Of a DNA stretch of 64,000 nucleotides, positions 46,946 to 58,180 are shown piece by piece. The notes beneath the pieces are model-generated. The model did no database searches. It worked only from the letters and a program-made list of their open reading frames with translations, and had not been told where the DNA came from. The stretch is from assembly GCA_034522175.1 (NCBI GenBank), contig JAXHLQ010000001.1, positions 1,364,001-1,428,000 on the forward strand. Reading direction: 5' to 3'. Every line of letters begins with the position of its first letter. Position 1 is the stretch's first letter. This DNA is from JAIPDZ01 sp034522175. Its GTDB lineage: Bacteria; Desulfobacterota; DSM-4660; Desulfatiglandales; Desulfatiglandaceae. The translations under genes and the position numbers were made by a program.

Positions 46946-49900
46946 ATGACCCAGCAAGTTCGCGCCATACAACTCCACCAGGCTCCGGATCCCGGGACCT
47001 GCCGCCTCTTGTGCCGGGGGGATGTCATCACGTTTACGCTTTCACTGGATGCCCCGGCAGAAGGAAATGCCTGGGTCCGGACCAATATCGGGAGCGCCAG
47101 GATCACCCGGCAGGAGATTATCCGGGAAGTGGAAGCGGGCGACCCGCCCCTGGGCAGGGGCTGGTTCGATGTCCCGCTTAAACGTGTGGATGATCGACGC
47201 TTTGAAGCCACGCTGGCCCTCACCGAGGTGGGTCATTTTGAGGCGAAATGCTTTTTTCTTTTAGATGGTGCGGATGAACCCCTGTGGCCCGAAGGGCCCA
47301 ATGTGGACATCAATGTCTGCCCGTGGCAAACGTGCTGCGCCAACAGCATCTACAACGCCTTCGTCCGCCAGTTCGGCCCCAACAAGGCCGGCGGGTTTCA
47401 CGATCCGGTCCGAGCGCAGGACATCCAGGAACTGGATCGCGCGGGTTACCACGTGATACCCCCCTCCGGGACCTTCCGTGATCTGATCGCCGAGATTGAT
47501 TTCATTATCGGAACGCTGGGATGCCGGTTTATTCAACTCCTGCCGGTCTTTCCCACGCCTACCACCTACGGAAGAATGGGACGGTTCGGGAGTCCATATG
47601 CGGCGTTGAGCTTCAGCGAGGTGGATCCGGCTCTAGCGCGTTTCGACTCAAAGGCCACCCCTTTGGACCAGTTCGTTGAACTGGTGGATGCGGTGCACAC
47701 ACGTCATGGCAGGGTCCTGATTGATATTGCCATCAACCACACGGGATGGGCCGCACGTCTCCACGAGATCCATCCCGAATGGCTTTCACGCAAAGAGGGC
47801 GGCGAAATTGAAGTTCCGGGGGCCTGGGGCGTCGAATGGGCGGATCTCACCCGTCTCGACTACACCCACCGGGATCTCTGGACGTATATGGCTGAGGTCT
47901 TCCTCAAGTGGTGCAGGCGGGGTGTGGACGGGTTTCGGTGTGATGCCGGGTACATGATCCCATTGTCCGCCTGGCGGTATATCATCGCCACGGTCCGGGA
48001 GCAGTTTCCGGACACGGTCTTTTTCCTCGAGGGCCTGGGAGGCAAACGCTCGGTGACCCGTGACCTGCTGAACCGGGGCAATTTTGACTGGGCCTATTCA
48101 GAGCTGTTCCAGAACACCGACCGACGGCAGATCGAACACTACCTTCCCGAACCCATTTCGTTTTCAGAACAGGTGGGGGTGATGGTTCATTTTGCCGAGA
48201 CCCATGACAACAACCGCCTGGCCTCGGTTTCCATTCCCTATGCCCGCATGCGTACGGCCCTGTGTGCCCTCCTCTCCCCCCAGGGGGCCTTTGGCTTTGC
48301 AAACGGGGTGGAATGGTTCGCTACAGAGAAGATCATGGTGCACGAGGCTAATTCCCTCAACTGGGGGGAACCTGTCAATCAGGTCGATCGGATTCAGCGC
48401 CTCAACCGTCTCTTGCGAGATCACCCCGCGTTTTCACCGGGTACCGAACTTCGGATGGTGCAGTCAGGGAGCGGCAACCATATCGCCCTGCTGCGCCGTC
48501 ACCGCTTCCAGTGAGAAACGTTTGCTGATCGTGGCGAATCTTGATGCGGAAAATGAGACAAGAGGGGTGTGGAATGCCCGTCGGGCGGAAATGGGCGATG
48601 GCGAATGGGTGGACCTGTTGGCCGGCCAAACCCCAGCGATTTACCGGGAGAAAGGTCGGGCATCGGTGCCCCTCAAACCGGGGGAAGTTCTTTGCCTGAG
48701 CCCGGACAGGGGAGATCTCGCGCTTTTAGGGGAGCCCCATGCGCCGTCATTTGAACCACCCGCGCGCATGGTTCGACAACAGCTCCGGGCCAAGGCCCTG
48801 GACGTCTACGGGGTTTATCGGGGAGGGCCGGACTTAAAAGAAGTCGACCCGGATCAAGCGGCTCAGGCACTTGCGGCGGATCCGATAGCCTTCTGCCGAC
48901 AATTGAATCCTCTCGGAGACGAGTCGCGGGTGACGCGCTGGGAGTGGCCGCAGGATGCGTGCCGGGAAGTCATGGTCCCCCCCGGGTACTTTCTCATGGT
49001 GACCTGTGATGTACCGTTTCAGGCCGGCATTGTGGAAAAGGGACGTGTGCTGGCACGGGAAGAGGCCATTGAGTGTGCAGACGGGGTCTTTTTTGCCCTC
49101 TTTTCTCCCTTGTCCGTGAAGGAGGATCATTTTCTCTATAAACTCAAGCTGTCCATCTATGCGCCCGACCGATGTCACCACGCGGAAGCGCCCCTTCTCT
49201 ATCTGGCACGATGGGATACCGTCACACTCAAACAATCCTTCGAGCGAGAGGAGATGGCCCATACGCCGCTACTGATGCTGGGGACCAACCACAGGGGCGG
49301 CATGCTGCGGGCCCATGTGCGATGGGGGGAACTGAGGAGCCGGTATGATGCGCTCCTTGCCGGGAATCTGGACCCGGATATTCCCGAGGACCGTTGGATC
49401 ATGTGGACCCGGTGCCGCGCCTGGCTCGTTTATCAGGGATATTCCCAGGCCCTGGATAAAAGCTGCATCCATGCCTTTTCCGTGAACCTGAAATCTCAGG
49501 GGAGCTGGCATTTGAGGGTCCCCATGGGCCAGGGGGAACGCGTCCGAATGGTTTTGGGGCTTGAAATGGTCCCCGGTGAAAACGCGGTCCGGCTGGCGTT
49601 TTATCGTGCGCCCCTGTCAGGCTCAAACGGCGACCTGCCCGACCAGGCCGCGGTTCGATTGATTCTTCGGCCGGATCTTGAGGACCGGAGTTTTCATGAC
49701 GTGACCAAGGCCTATACCGGGCCGGAACAGGCGTATCCGCGCGGGTTGAGTTCGGATGCAACAGGCTTCAGGTTTTCGCCCAATCCCGCACGCATACTCT
49801 CCACCGAGATTTCCGCGGGAACCTTCGTCCCGGAGCCCGAATGGACGTACATGGTTCGTCGTGAGATGGATGCCGAACGGGGCGAAGACCCGGATTCGGA

Positions 49901-51287
49901 TATTTTCAGCCCGGGGTACTTCACAGCGTCTCTGAAAGGCGGAGACGCTGTCGTGCTCCTGGCGCAGATCAACGGGTCGCTGAAGTTGCCCAAGGAAGGG
50001 AAAAGCGCCCTCCTTGACGCCATGAAACGGAACAGGGATCCGGGTTTCCCCACTTCTAAAGCATCTGAAGGGGAAGGCGGATTTGTCCAGGGTCTACGCC
50101 GTGCACTGGACCATTTTGTGGTCAAGCGCGGGCCGCTGAAGTCCATCATCGCCGGGTACCCGTGGTTTCTGGACTGGGGACGGGACGCCCTGATCGTGGT
50201 CCGTGGCCTGATCGCCTCCGGCCGTCTTGATGAGGCCCGTGCCGTGCTGAAACAGTTCGGCCGCTTTGAAGCAGGCGGCACCCTTCCCAACATGATCCAT
50301 GGGGACAATGCCGCGAACCGGGATACCTCGGATGCACCCCTGTGGTACGTGGTGTGCTGCGCCGAATTGCTCCGGGCAGACGGTCACGATGGGTTTCTGG
50401 ATGAGCTTTGCGGGTCGAAGACCATACGGGAGACGCTTTTTTCCATCGGCACGGCCTATATCCAGGGAACCGCCAACGGTATTCAAATGGACCCCGGATC
50501 AGGTCTTATCTTCAGCCCCGCCCATTTCTCCTGGATGGACACGCAGCACCCGGCAGGAACCCCGAGGGAAGGCTACCCTGTTGAGATCCAGGCCCTGTGG
50601 TGGGCGGCGCTTGAATTCCTGGGGCGCATTGACGGCGAAGCGGGCGCAGACCGATGGCAAAAACTTGCCGGGCGCGTAAAGGATGCGCTGAGGGATCTCT
50701 TCTGGATGGAAAAAAAAGGGTACCTCTCTGACTGCCTCCATGCCCGTCCCGGACATCCGCCCAGGGTTTCAGAAGCCGATGATGCGCTGAGGCCCAACCA
50801 GCTATTGGCGGTCACCCTCGGCGCGATGGATGATCCCCTCATATGCCGCAATATTCTATCCGCCTGCGAGCGCCTCCTGGTGCCCGGTGCCATCCGGAGC
50901 CTGGCTGACCAGCCGGTAAAGCGTCCTCTAAAGATACGGCATCGTGGAAAACGACTGAATGACCCCAATCATCCCTACCGGGGTGTCTATGGCGGAGACG
51001 AAGACACCCGGCGGAAACCCGCCTATCACAACGGCACCGCCTGGACATGGCCTTTTCCCGCCTTTTGCGAGGCCTGGGCCATGGTCTATGGTGATTACGG
51101 GAGGGAGACGGCCCGTTCGCTATTGGCCAGTGCATCGGTGCTGATCAATGAAGGGTGCATCGGTCAGGTGCCGGAGATTGTGGACGGGGACCACCCGCAT
51201 ACCCAGCGCGGGTGCGATGCCCAGGCATGGGGGGTCAGCGAGCTTTTGCGGGTCTGGATAAAGCTGCAGAGAAAAAGTTCATCCTAA
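46946..51287 (+). pseudogene. GH13 alpha-amylase / amylo-1,6-glucosidase (GDE) fusion, glycogen debranching type, one frameshift
   Basis: Two long frames join at about 48507. The first ends ALLRRHRFQ*, the second continues RFSEKRLLIVANLDAENETR, so deleting one C (TTCCAG to TTCAG) restores about 1446 residues. The first part is a GH13 barrel: DGFRCDAGYMIP (nucleophile Asp), VFFLEGLGG (acid/base Glu), HFAETHDNNRL (third Asp). The second has a linker and the GDE domain (IIAGYPWFLDWGRDALIVVR, GTLPNMIHGDNAANRDTSDA, YHNGTAWTWPFPAFC). This resembles debranching enzymes that combine glucanotransferase and alpha-1,6-glucosidase activities. It could be a sequencing error or true decay. Heads the glycogen cluster. 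Confidence 0.75.
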
Positions 51288-51431
51288 ATCGCTATCGAAA
51301 TCCAAATCCAAATCGAAACAATACGACGTTTAGAAAAAGGTTTCGGTTGTTCATTGTTTCTTGATAGTCTATCCTGTAGGTGAAAGGCGTCACTGCATCC
51401 CTGAGGACATCACCCTCACGGCTGCCGAATT

Positions 51432-51480
51432 CGATACCGATTCCGATGGCGGTCCCGATCCCGATAGCGATGGCGATTTC
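51432..51480. repeat. Degenerate GATNCC/GATAGC hexamer run
   Basis: CGATACCGATTCCGATGGCG then GTCCCGATCCCGATAGCGAT: period-6 repeats of the kind also found at 61218 and 63377, all just after gene ends. Confidence 0.55.
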
Positions 51481-51504
51481 ACTGGGACCGCCAAAATAGG
51501 TAAA

Positions 51505-51692
51505 CCCTAACGTTGCATAAAAGTTGAGTTCAAAACGCTATAGATTAGGTCAGCAGGGGACGATGGGGCATTTTCAAGGGTGAAAGCGTATCGACCATAC
51601 GGTGAAGTCTTGAAAATGAAACAGCGTTTCCTGATGCCCTGATATGGAGCGAGTGAAACGATTTTGGGCCAAAGCTTTATGCAACGTTAGGG
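51505..51692. mobile_element. 188-bp MITE, copy 2
   Basis: Same length and ends (CCCTAACGTTGCATAAA / TTTATGCAACGTTAGGG) as 28990-29177, with only scattered substitutions. It is flanked by TAAA on both sides (51501-51504 and 51693-51696). It is one of the few mobile sequences in the metabolic half. Confidence 0.9.
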
Positions 51693-51749
51693 TAAAGTCA
51701 ATGGGTATTATCTCAATAAACCGGGGCGACTGCTTTCTATGTCGCTTCT

Positions 51750-51820
51750 CTGGATTCCGGCCTTCGCCGGAATGACGGGTGGTTGGGTTGTTCGTCATTC
51801 CGGCGAAAGCCGGAATCCAG
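51750..51820. repeat. CTGGATTCCGGCCTTCGCCGG palindrome pair
   Basis: Inverted arms as at 46064-46131, separated by GGTGGTTGGGTTG. Confidence 0.75.
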
Positions 51821-51855
51821 TGGGGTTACCCCAAATTATTGAGATGTTACGTCAA

Positions 51856-51871
51856 TGGCATCGAGTATGCC
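51856..51871 (+). promoter_or_regulatory. Weak sigma-54-like site before glgP
   Basis: TGGCATCGAGTATGCC has GG and GC at the right spacing and matches TGGCA..TGC. It deviates from the consensus at several positions and lies only 31 bases from the start codon. Speculative. Confidence 0.2.
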
Positions 51872-51901
51872 CCATTTAACGATCAAGCGAGGTAGCGTTC
51901 T

Positions 51902-54451
51902 ATGAGTCTAATTCAGATGTTTCAGGTGCTCCCCAACATACCGGCTGAACTCGATTTTCTTGAGGTCCTGGCGAGGAATCTGTGGTGGTCGTGGAAACCG
52001 GACGCCAAGGAGCTTTTCAGACGCATGGAGCCGGGTCTGTGGGGTGCCTGCGAGCACAACCCGGTGGTGTTTCTCTCTCGCTTGCCCCAGAGTCGCTACG
52101 AGGAACTGGCAGATGATGACAGTTTTCTGGGCCATCAGGAACAGGTCAGGACGAATTTCGAGGCGGCCATGGATTCCTCAGGAAGGTCGGAAACCGGCCT
52201 GTTCAGCCCCGGTGAGGTGATCGCCTATTTTTCCATGGAATTCGGTCTCCACGAAAGCATTCCCATATTTGCCGGCGGGCTCGGGGTCCTGGCGGGTGAT
52301 CACCTCAAGGCCGCGAGCAATCTGGATCTGCCGCTCGTGGGGGTGGGTCTTCTCTACCGGCAGGGATATTTCCGCCAGCTTCTGGACCACAATGGCTGGC
52401 AGCAGGAGATGTATCCGGAGACCGATCTCTACACACTCCCCATGGACCGGGCCGAAGATCGAGACGGAAACGATCTCAGGATCTCCATTACCGGACCGGA
52501 CGGCGAGTTATTCGCCGATGTGTGGAAGATACGGGTGGGACGCATCAGGCTCTTCCTGCTGGACACCCAGGTACAGGAGAATCCGCCTGAAGCCCGGAAG
52601 ATCACCGCACAGCTTTATGTGGGTGAATCCAGAATTCGTCTGGCCCAGGAGATCGTGCTGGGCATCGGCGGCATGCGGGCCCTGACGGCCATGGGCTTTT
52701 ATCCCAAGGTCTGTCACATGAATGAAGGACACTCCTCCTTCTCGAGCATCGAGCGGCTCGCCCTGACCATGAAGACCCACCAGGTGGATTTGAAGACCGC
52801 CCTTGAGATCGTTCCCCGGACCACCATCTTTACCACCCACACACCGGTGGCCGCGGCCCATGACGAATTTCCGGCCAAAATGGTCAGGCCGTATCTGGAG
52901 CCTTTTCAAAACACCGTCGGCACAACCGTGGAAGAAATGCTCAAATGGGGACAGGGAGAGGAGAATGGGCCCGAAAGCGATTTTTCCATGTTCACCCTGG
53001 GCCTGCATATGGCTCAGTATTGTAACGGGGTCAGCAGGCTGCACGGTGAAGTGGCCCGAAAGATGTGGTCTCACCTCTGGCCCAACAGGCCCGACGAGGA
53101 AACCCCTATTTCCTATGTGACCAACGGTGTTCACATCCCGTCTTTTATTTCACGGGAGTTTGCCAATCTGTTCGATCGCTATCTCGGTGCCGAATGGGTC
53201 ATGGGATCCATGCGGCGGGAGAATATTGAACGGATTGACGATATTTATGACGAAGAGCTGTGGCGCTCCCATGAGGTGAACCGGTCACGTCTTGTCCGGG
53301 TTTGCAGGGACCGGATGAAAAAGCAGTATACTCGGCGCAATGCCCCGGAATCGGTCCTCAGGGAGGCGGAATCCGTCCTGGATCCGACTATCCTGACTGT
53401 TGGGTTTGCGCGGCGGTTCACCCCCTATAAGCGGGGTGCGCTCATCCTTAGAGATACGGAACGGCTGGAAGCCATGATCAACTATCACAAGCATCCGGTT
53501 CAATTCGTTTTTGCCGGAAAGGCCCATCCCCAGGACAGGGAGGGGAAGGAGTTGATCCGTCGGCTGGTGGATTTCGGCCGCAAACCCAGTGTGCGTCACC
53601 GGTTTATTTTTCTGGAGGACTATGACATGCGCCTTGCAAGGATCCTGGTTCAGGGCGCTGATGTGTGGCTCAACACCCCGCGTCGGCCCTTTGAGGCCTG
53701 CGGCACCTCGGGGATGAAAGCGGCGGTAAACGGTGTGCTCAATGTGAGTATTCTGGACGGATGGTGGTGTGAAGGGTATTCAAAGGAGAGGGGCTGGGCC
53801 ATTGGGCACGGGGAAACCTATGCGGACACCGAGTATCAGGACGCGGTGGAAAGCGAAGCCCTCTATAATGTACTGGAGAATAACATCATCCCCTGTTTCT
53901 ATGACAGGAGGAGCACAGAACGCCCTTCCGCATGGGTGGAGATGATGAAGGCTTCTATCAAGATGGCCATGGCGGACTTCTGCAGCCTTCGTATGGCGGA
54001 TGAATATGAACAACGGTTCTATCTGAGGGCGGCCAAAGCTGCGGGTCAACTCATTGAAAATAAGGCCCGGGCGGCTCTCGAACTGGCTGAGCAGCGTGAG
54101 CGGCTTCTCTCTTGCTGGAAAGACGTTCAGATTGAGCATCCGGCTCGTGAAAAGCGGGGCCCCTTTCATGTGGGGGATACGTTCAGGGCCACGGCGGTGG
54201 TTACCCTGGGTCGATTGATGCCGGACGAGGTGGAGGTCGAACTCTATTACGGGCCCCTGAAAGGGATTGATATGCTTAAGACCATTGCCACGGAATCCAT
54301 GGCTGTTGAGGAAGACCTAAGGGACGGAAAATTCCGCTATGGCTGCACCCTTACTTGCAGACAATCCGGTCGTTACGGCCTGACAGCGCGTGTGGTCCCC
54401 AAGGGGGATGACCGGATCAAGTTTACCCCGAAGCTGGTGACCTGGGCATGA
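51902..54451 (+). CDS. glgP: Alpha-glucan (glycogen) phosphorylase
   Basis: An 849-residue enzyme of the short alpha-glucan phosphorylase type, with the N-terminal DUF3417 block (NIPAELDFLEVLARNLWWSW), YFSMEFGLHESIPIFAGGLG, EGHSSFSSIERL, and the PLP-binding FEACGTSGMKAAVNGVLNVS. Releases glucose-1-phosphate from glycogen or maltodextrin. Preceded by GAGGTAGCG before the ATG. Intact; followed by glgA and glgB in the same direction, so synthesis and breakdown genes are clustered. Confidence 0.92.
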   Translation: MSLIQMFQVLPNIPAELDFLEVLARNLWWSWKPDAKELFRRMEPGLWGACEHNPVVFLSRLPQSRYEELADDDSFLGHQEQVRTNFEAAMDSSGRSETGLFSPGEVIAYFSMEFGLHESIPIFAGGLGVLAGDHLKAASNLDLPLVGVGLLYRQGYFRQLLDHNGWQQEMYPETDLYTLPMDRAEDRDGNDLRISITGPDGELFADVWKIRVGRIRLFLLDTQVQENPPEARKITAQLYVGESRIRLAQEIVLGIGGMRALTAMGFYPKVCHMNEGHSSFSSIERLALTMKTHQVDLKTALEIVPRTTIFTTHTPVAAAHDEFPAKMVRPYLEPFQNTVGTTVEEMLKWGQGEENGPESDFSMFTLGLHMAQYCNGVSRLHGEVARKMWSHLWPNRPDEETPISYVTNGVHIPSFISREFANLFDRYLGAEWVMGSMRRENIERIDDIYDEELWRSHEVNRSRLVRVCRDRMKKQYTRRNAPESVLREAESVLDPTILTVGFARRFTPYKRGALILRDTERLEAMINYHKHPVQFVFAGKAHPQDREGKELIRRLVDFGRKPSVRHRFIFLEDYDMRLARILVQGADVWLNTPRRPFEACGTSGMKAAVNGVLNVSILDGWWCEGYSKERGWAIGHGETYADTEYQDAVESEALYNVLENNIIPCFYDRRSTERPSAWVEMMKASIKMAMADFCSLRMADEYEQRFYLRAAKAAGQLIENKARAALELAEQRERLLSCWKDVQIEHPAREKRGPFHVGDTFRATAVVTLGRLMPDEVEVELYYGPLKGIDMLKTIATESMAVEEDLRDGKFRYGCTLTCRQSGRYGLTARVVPKGDDRIKFTPKLVTWA

Positions 54452-54529
54452 GGATTAGAGAGCGTCCGATTCTGAACATTGTGATTTTCAGGAAGTCCAT
54501 TCTTAGCAACGGACAACCCGTAACCAGGA

Positions 54530-54548
54530 ATCCCGCCGACCGCGGGAT
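54530..54548. repeat. ATCCCGC...GCGGGAT small palindrome
   Basis: ATCCCGC-CGACC-GCGGGAT in the 130-base gap between glgP and glgA, related to the hairpins at 4360 and 14352. It could also affect transcription between the genes. Confidence 0.5.
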
Positions 54549-54581
54549 CTCCGCTTCGCTTCGACCAGAAACTATAAACAA

Positions 54582-56102
54582 ATGACCGCACAACGAAAGA
54601 ACCCCCGTGTCCTGATCGTCACCCCTGAAGTGACATACCTCCCCAACGGGATGGGGAATGTGGCCAACTACCTCAGTGCCAAGGCCGGTGGGCTGGCCGA
54701 TGTATCGGCAGCCCTGGTGAGTGCGCTTTTTGAGCAGGGGGCGGATGTGCATGTGGCCATACCCGATTACCGCGAAATGTTCAAGGCCAAGACGGCGCCG
54801 ATTCTCGGGACTCAACTCAATGCCATAAGGGAAAAGATGCCGGAAGACCGGGTCCATCTCGCTGAAGACCGTGCTTTCTTTTACATGAACCATGTCTATT
54901 CCAACTACGGTTCAGAGAACCTCAAAATCGCCCTTGCCTTCCAGCGGGAGGTTATCAACAACATCGTGCCCCGGGTGAGGCCGGACCTGATTCACTGCAA
55001 TGACTGGATGACGGGCCTCCTCCCGGCCATGGCCCGACAGATGTGTGTGCCCTCACTGTTTACCATCCACAATATCCATACCGTGAAGGCCTCGCTGGCC
55101 GTGGTGGAGGACAGGGGGATCGATGCCGCTTATTTCTGGCAGCATCTCTACTACGAACACGCACCAGTGGAATACGAGGACGCGAGAGAACACAATCCCG
55201 TGGATTTTCTGACGAGTGGTGTTTTTGCCTCCCATTTTGTCAATACGGTAAGTCCCACCTTCCTTAAAGAGATCGTGGAAGGGCGTCACCATTTTGTGGC
55301 TTCACCGCTGCAGGAACAGCTCGCCAACAAATGGTACAGTGAATGCGCGGCCGGTATCCTCAATGCGCCGGATCCGTCCTTTGATCCGGAAACGGACGAA
55401 GTGCTGGCCTGTCGATACGGGCCCTCCGATCACGTCAAGGGAAAACGGGAGAACAAGAAACTGCTCCAGAAGAATCTGGGACTCCTGCAGGATAAATATG
55501 CCCCCGTCTTTTTTTGGCCCCATCGCCTGGACCCGGTGCAGAAAGGGTGTCAGATCCTGGCCGAAATCCTTTACCACATGGTATCCAAGTACTGGCGGGA
55601 GCGGCTCCAGATCGTGTTTGTGGCCAACGGTGAATTCCAGCGGCATTTCCTGGAGATCGTTCACCTCCACGAACTGCAAAAACGGGTCGCGGTGTGCAAC
55701 TTTGATGAGGGGCTCGCCCGGCTGGCATATGGGGGATCGGATTTCGTACTGATGCCATCGAGTTTCGAACCCTGCGGCCTCCCTCAGATGATCGCCCCCA
55801 TATACGGGTCCCTCCCCGTGGCCCATGACACGGGCGGGATCCATGACACGGTCAGCCAGATGGATGTGGCGGCCGGGAGGGGAAACGGGTTTTTGTTCAA
55901 CGTGCATGAGGCGGGCGGCCTGGCATGGGCCATGGACCGGGCCATGGATTTTCACCGCCTTCCCTTAAATGTGAAACGGGCTCAGATCAAACGCGTCATG
56001 GAGGAGAGTCGAAACGCCTTCAACCACGCCGCAACGGCGCGACGCTACATGGATCTATATGAGAAGATGCTGGACCGCCCCCTCATCTGTGAAGCCCCCT
56101 GA
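54582..56102 (+). CDS. glgA: Glycogen synthase (GT5)
   Basis: A 506-residue GT5 glycosyltransferase. N-terminal RVLIVTPEVTYLP-like start with the nucleotide-sugar contact KAGGLADVSAALVSAL, LIHCNDWMTGLLPAM, and the C-terminal ADP-glucose site FVLMPSSFEPCGLPQMIAPI. Adds glucosyl units to glycogen. It has an insertion after the start (NGMGNVANYLSA) relative to classical GlgA, resembling the GlgA branch often found next to eukaryotic-type branching enzymes. Intact. Confidence 0.88.
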   Translation: MTAQRKNPRVLIVTPEVTYLPNGMGNVANYLSAKAGGLADVSAALVSALFEQGADVHVAIPDYREMFKAKTAPILGTQLNAIREKMPEDRVHLAEDRAFFYMNHVYSNYGSENLKIALAFQREVINNIVPRVRPDLIHCNDWMTGLLPAMARQMCVPSLFTIHNIHTVKASLAVVEDRGIDAAYFWQHLYYEHAPVEYEDAREHNPVDFLTSGVFASHFVNTVSPTFLKEIVEGRHHFVASPLQEQLANKWYSECAAGILNAPDPSFDPETDEVLACRYGPSDHVKGKRENKKLLQKNLGLLQDKYAPVFFWPHRLDPVQKGCQILAEILYHMVSKYWRERLQIVFVANGEFQRHFLEIVHLHELQKRVAVCNFDEGLARLAYGGSDFVLMPSSFEPCGLPQMIAPIYGSLPVAHDTGGIHDTVSQMDVAAGRGNGFLFNVHEAGGLAWAMDRAMDFHRLPLNVKRAQIKRVMEESRNAFNHAATARRYMDLYEKMLDRPLICEAP

Positions 56103-56146
56103 GAAATCAGGCCCAATAAACCGTATTCCTACATGAATGAAATGCC

Positions 56147-58159
56147 ATGTCTGATCGTTCTCTGCCACTAATTGAAAAAGATCCCTACCTCAAACCTTTT
56201 GAACGGGATCTGACGCGCCGGATCCAGTTGATCCTGGATACGGAAGCGCGGCTCACCCGCCATGCCGGCGATCTTCGTCGGTTTGCTTCCGGCCACGAAT
56301 ATTTCGGGCTGCACCAGACCGGGGATGAATGGGTGTTTCGGGAGTGGGCCCCCAATGCGACGGCGCTTTTTTTGATCGGGGATATGACCGGGTGGCGGGA
56401 GTTTTCCGAATTCGCCCTCAATCGAATCGATGATCATGGTGTATGGGAGATTCGCCTTCCCGGGGATGCGCTCAGGCATGGCGATCTATTCAAATTGCGG
56501 ATCTACTGGCCCGGGGGCGGCGGAGACCGGATCCCGGCCTGGAGCCGGCGGGTGGTGCAGGACCCCGAATCCCTGATCTTCAATGCCCAGGTCTGGGCCC
56601 CTCCCGAACTTTACCAATGGACATGTGAGGTCTTTTCAGACGTCCCGCGGTATCCGCTCATTTATGAGGCCCATGTGGGCATGGCCCAGGAAGCGGAACA
56701 GATCGGAACCTACCAGGCATTTGCCGAGCGAGTCATTCCCCGGATCGTGAAGGCGGGCTACACCACCCTCCAACTCATGGCCCTCCAGGAGCACCCTTAC
56801 TACGGTTCCTTCGGGTATCACGTGTCCAGTTTTTTTGCGGCGTCATCCCGGTTCGGTACACCGGAGGAACTGAAAAAGCTCATTGATACGGCCCATGAAA
56901 ACGGCCTGGCAGTAATTATGGACCTCGTCCATTCGCATGCTGTTTCCAACGAGGTAGAGGGCCTGGCCCGGTTCGACGGCACCCAGTATCAATTCTTTCA
57001 TGCCGGCCCCCGGGGACGGCATGAGGCCTGGGACAGCCTCTGTTTTGATTACGGCAAAGATGCGGTGCTGCATTTCCTGCTGTCCAACTGCCGATTCTGG
57101 TTGGATGAATACCGGGTGGACGGCTTTCGATTCGACGGGATTACCAGCATGCTCTACCACCATCACGGCCTGGGGCAGGCGTTTACCGGCTATGGGGACT
57201 ATTTTGGCTCGGATGTAGATGAAGACGCCCTCTGCTACTTAACGCTGGCCAACCGCCTTATCCATGATATCCGGCCCGGGGCCATCACGCTGGCAGAGGA
57301 TGTGAGCGGGATGCCGGGGCTGGCCGCACCGTTTACGGACGGGGGCATTGGGTTCGATTTCCGGTTTGCCATGGGCGTGCCCGACTACTGGATACGCCTG
57401 ACCAAGGATATCCCCGATGAGGACTGGCCCATGGGGCAATTATGGTATGAACTCACCAATCGGCGGGCTGATGAGAAGACCATCAGTTATGCAGAGTCCC
57501 ACGATCAGGCCCTGGTGGGGGATCAAACCCTGATTTTCAGGCTCATCGGGGCGGACATGTATCATCATATGGGACGCGAGAACACCCACCTGCGGGTTGA
57601 GCGTGGTGTTGCCCTTCACAAAATGATCCGGCTCATCACGCTAACCACGGCACAGAGCGGCTATCTCAATTTCATGGGCAATGAATTCGGGCACCCCGAA
57701 TGGATCGACTTTCCCCGGGAGGGAAATAACTGGTCCTACCGTTATGCCAGACGGCAGTGGCACCTGATGGATGATCCGTCTCTCAAGTACCGGTGGCTGG
57801 CCCTGTTTGACCGGGACATGATCGACCGGGTCAAGCGGTTTCGGATCCTTGAGGACGCCGACATCCGATTGCGTCACGAACATTCAGACCACAAAATCAT
57901 GGCCTTTGAAAGGGCCGGCCTGGTGTTCATATTTAATTTCCATCCCCGCGCTTCCTATACGGACTACCGGATCAGCGCCTCCCCTGGAGACTACCGCATG
58001 GTTCTGGACAGCGACAACGCCCGCTACGGCGGGCACGGCCGGCTGGTGACCGATCAGACGCATACCACAATTACAGATGCCCATGAGAAGGGTGGGCGTC
58101 AATGGCTCAGCCTTTACCTCCCCACCCGGACGGCCATCGTGCTGGCGCCCAATTCCTGA
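56147..58159 (+). CDS. glgB: 1,4-alpha-glucan branching enzyme (GH13_8, eukaryotic-like)
   Basis: A 670-residue enzyme. CBM48 (YFGLHQTGDEWVFREWAPNA) precedes the GH13 barrel: VIMDLVHSHAVSN, YRVDGFRFDGITSM (nucleophile Asp), ITLAEDVSGMPGL (acid/base Glu), ISYAESHDQALVGD (third Asp), and NFMGNEFGHPEWIDFPREGN. HHGLGQAFTGYGDYFG is typical of the GH13_8 branch shared with eukaryotes rather than E. coli GlgB. Introduces alpha-1,6 branches. It starts 45 bases after glgA. Intact; end of the glycogen cluster. Confidence 0.92.
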   Translation: MSDRSLPLIEKDPYLKPFERDLTRRIQLILDTEARLTRHAGDLRRFASGHEYFGLHQTGDEWVFREWAPNATALFLIGDMTGWREFSEFALNRIDDHGVWEIRLPGDALRHGDLFKLRIYWPGGGGDRIPAWSRRVVQDPESLIFNAQVWAPPELYQWTCEVFSDVPRYPLIYEAHVGMAQEAEQIGTYQAFAERVIPRIVKAGYTTLQLMALQEHPYYGSFGYHVSSFFAASSRFGTPEELKKLIDTAHENGLAVIMDLVHSHAVSNEVEGLARFDGTQYQFFHAGPRGRHEAWDSLCFDYGKDAVLHFLLSNCRFWLDEYRVDGFRFDGITSMLYHHHGLGQAFTGYGDYFGSDVDEDALCYLTLANRLIHDIRPGAITLAEDVSGMPGLAAPFTDGGIGFDFRFAMGVPDYWIRLTKDIPDEDWPMGQLWYELTNRRADEKTISYAESHDQALVGDQTLIFRLIGADMYHHMGRENTHLRVERGVALHKMIRLITLTTAQSGYLNFMGNEFGHPEWIDFPREGNNWSYRYARRQWHLMDDPSLKYRWLALFDRDMIDRVKRFRILEDADIRLRHEHSDHKIMAFERAGLVFIFNFHPRASYTDYRISASPGDYRMVLDSDNARYGGHGRLVTDQTHTTITDAHEKGGRQWLSLYLPTRTAIVLAPNS

Positions 58160-58180
58160 AACCTGAAACCTGTATACGGT

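Larger units (their letters stand above)
51288..51900. other. Intergenic region: hexamer runs, MITE and palindrome
   Basis: No gene. Holds AAATCC/GATAGC-type hexamers (51290-51320, 51432-51480), MITE copy 2 (51505-51692), the 51750-51820 palindrome and a weak sigma-54-like site before glgP. Confidence 0.6.
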
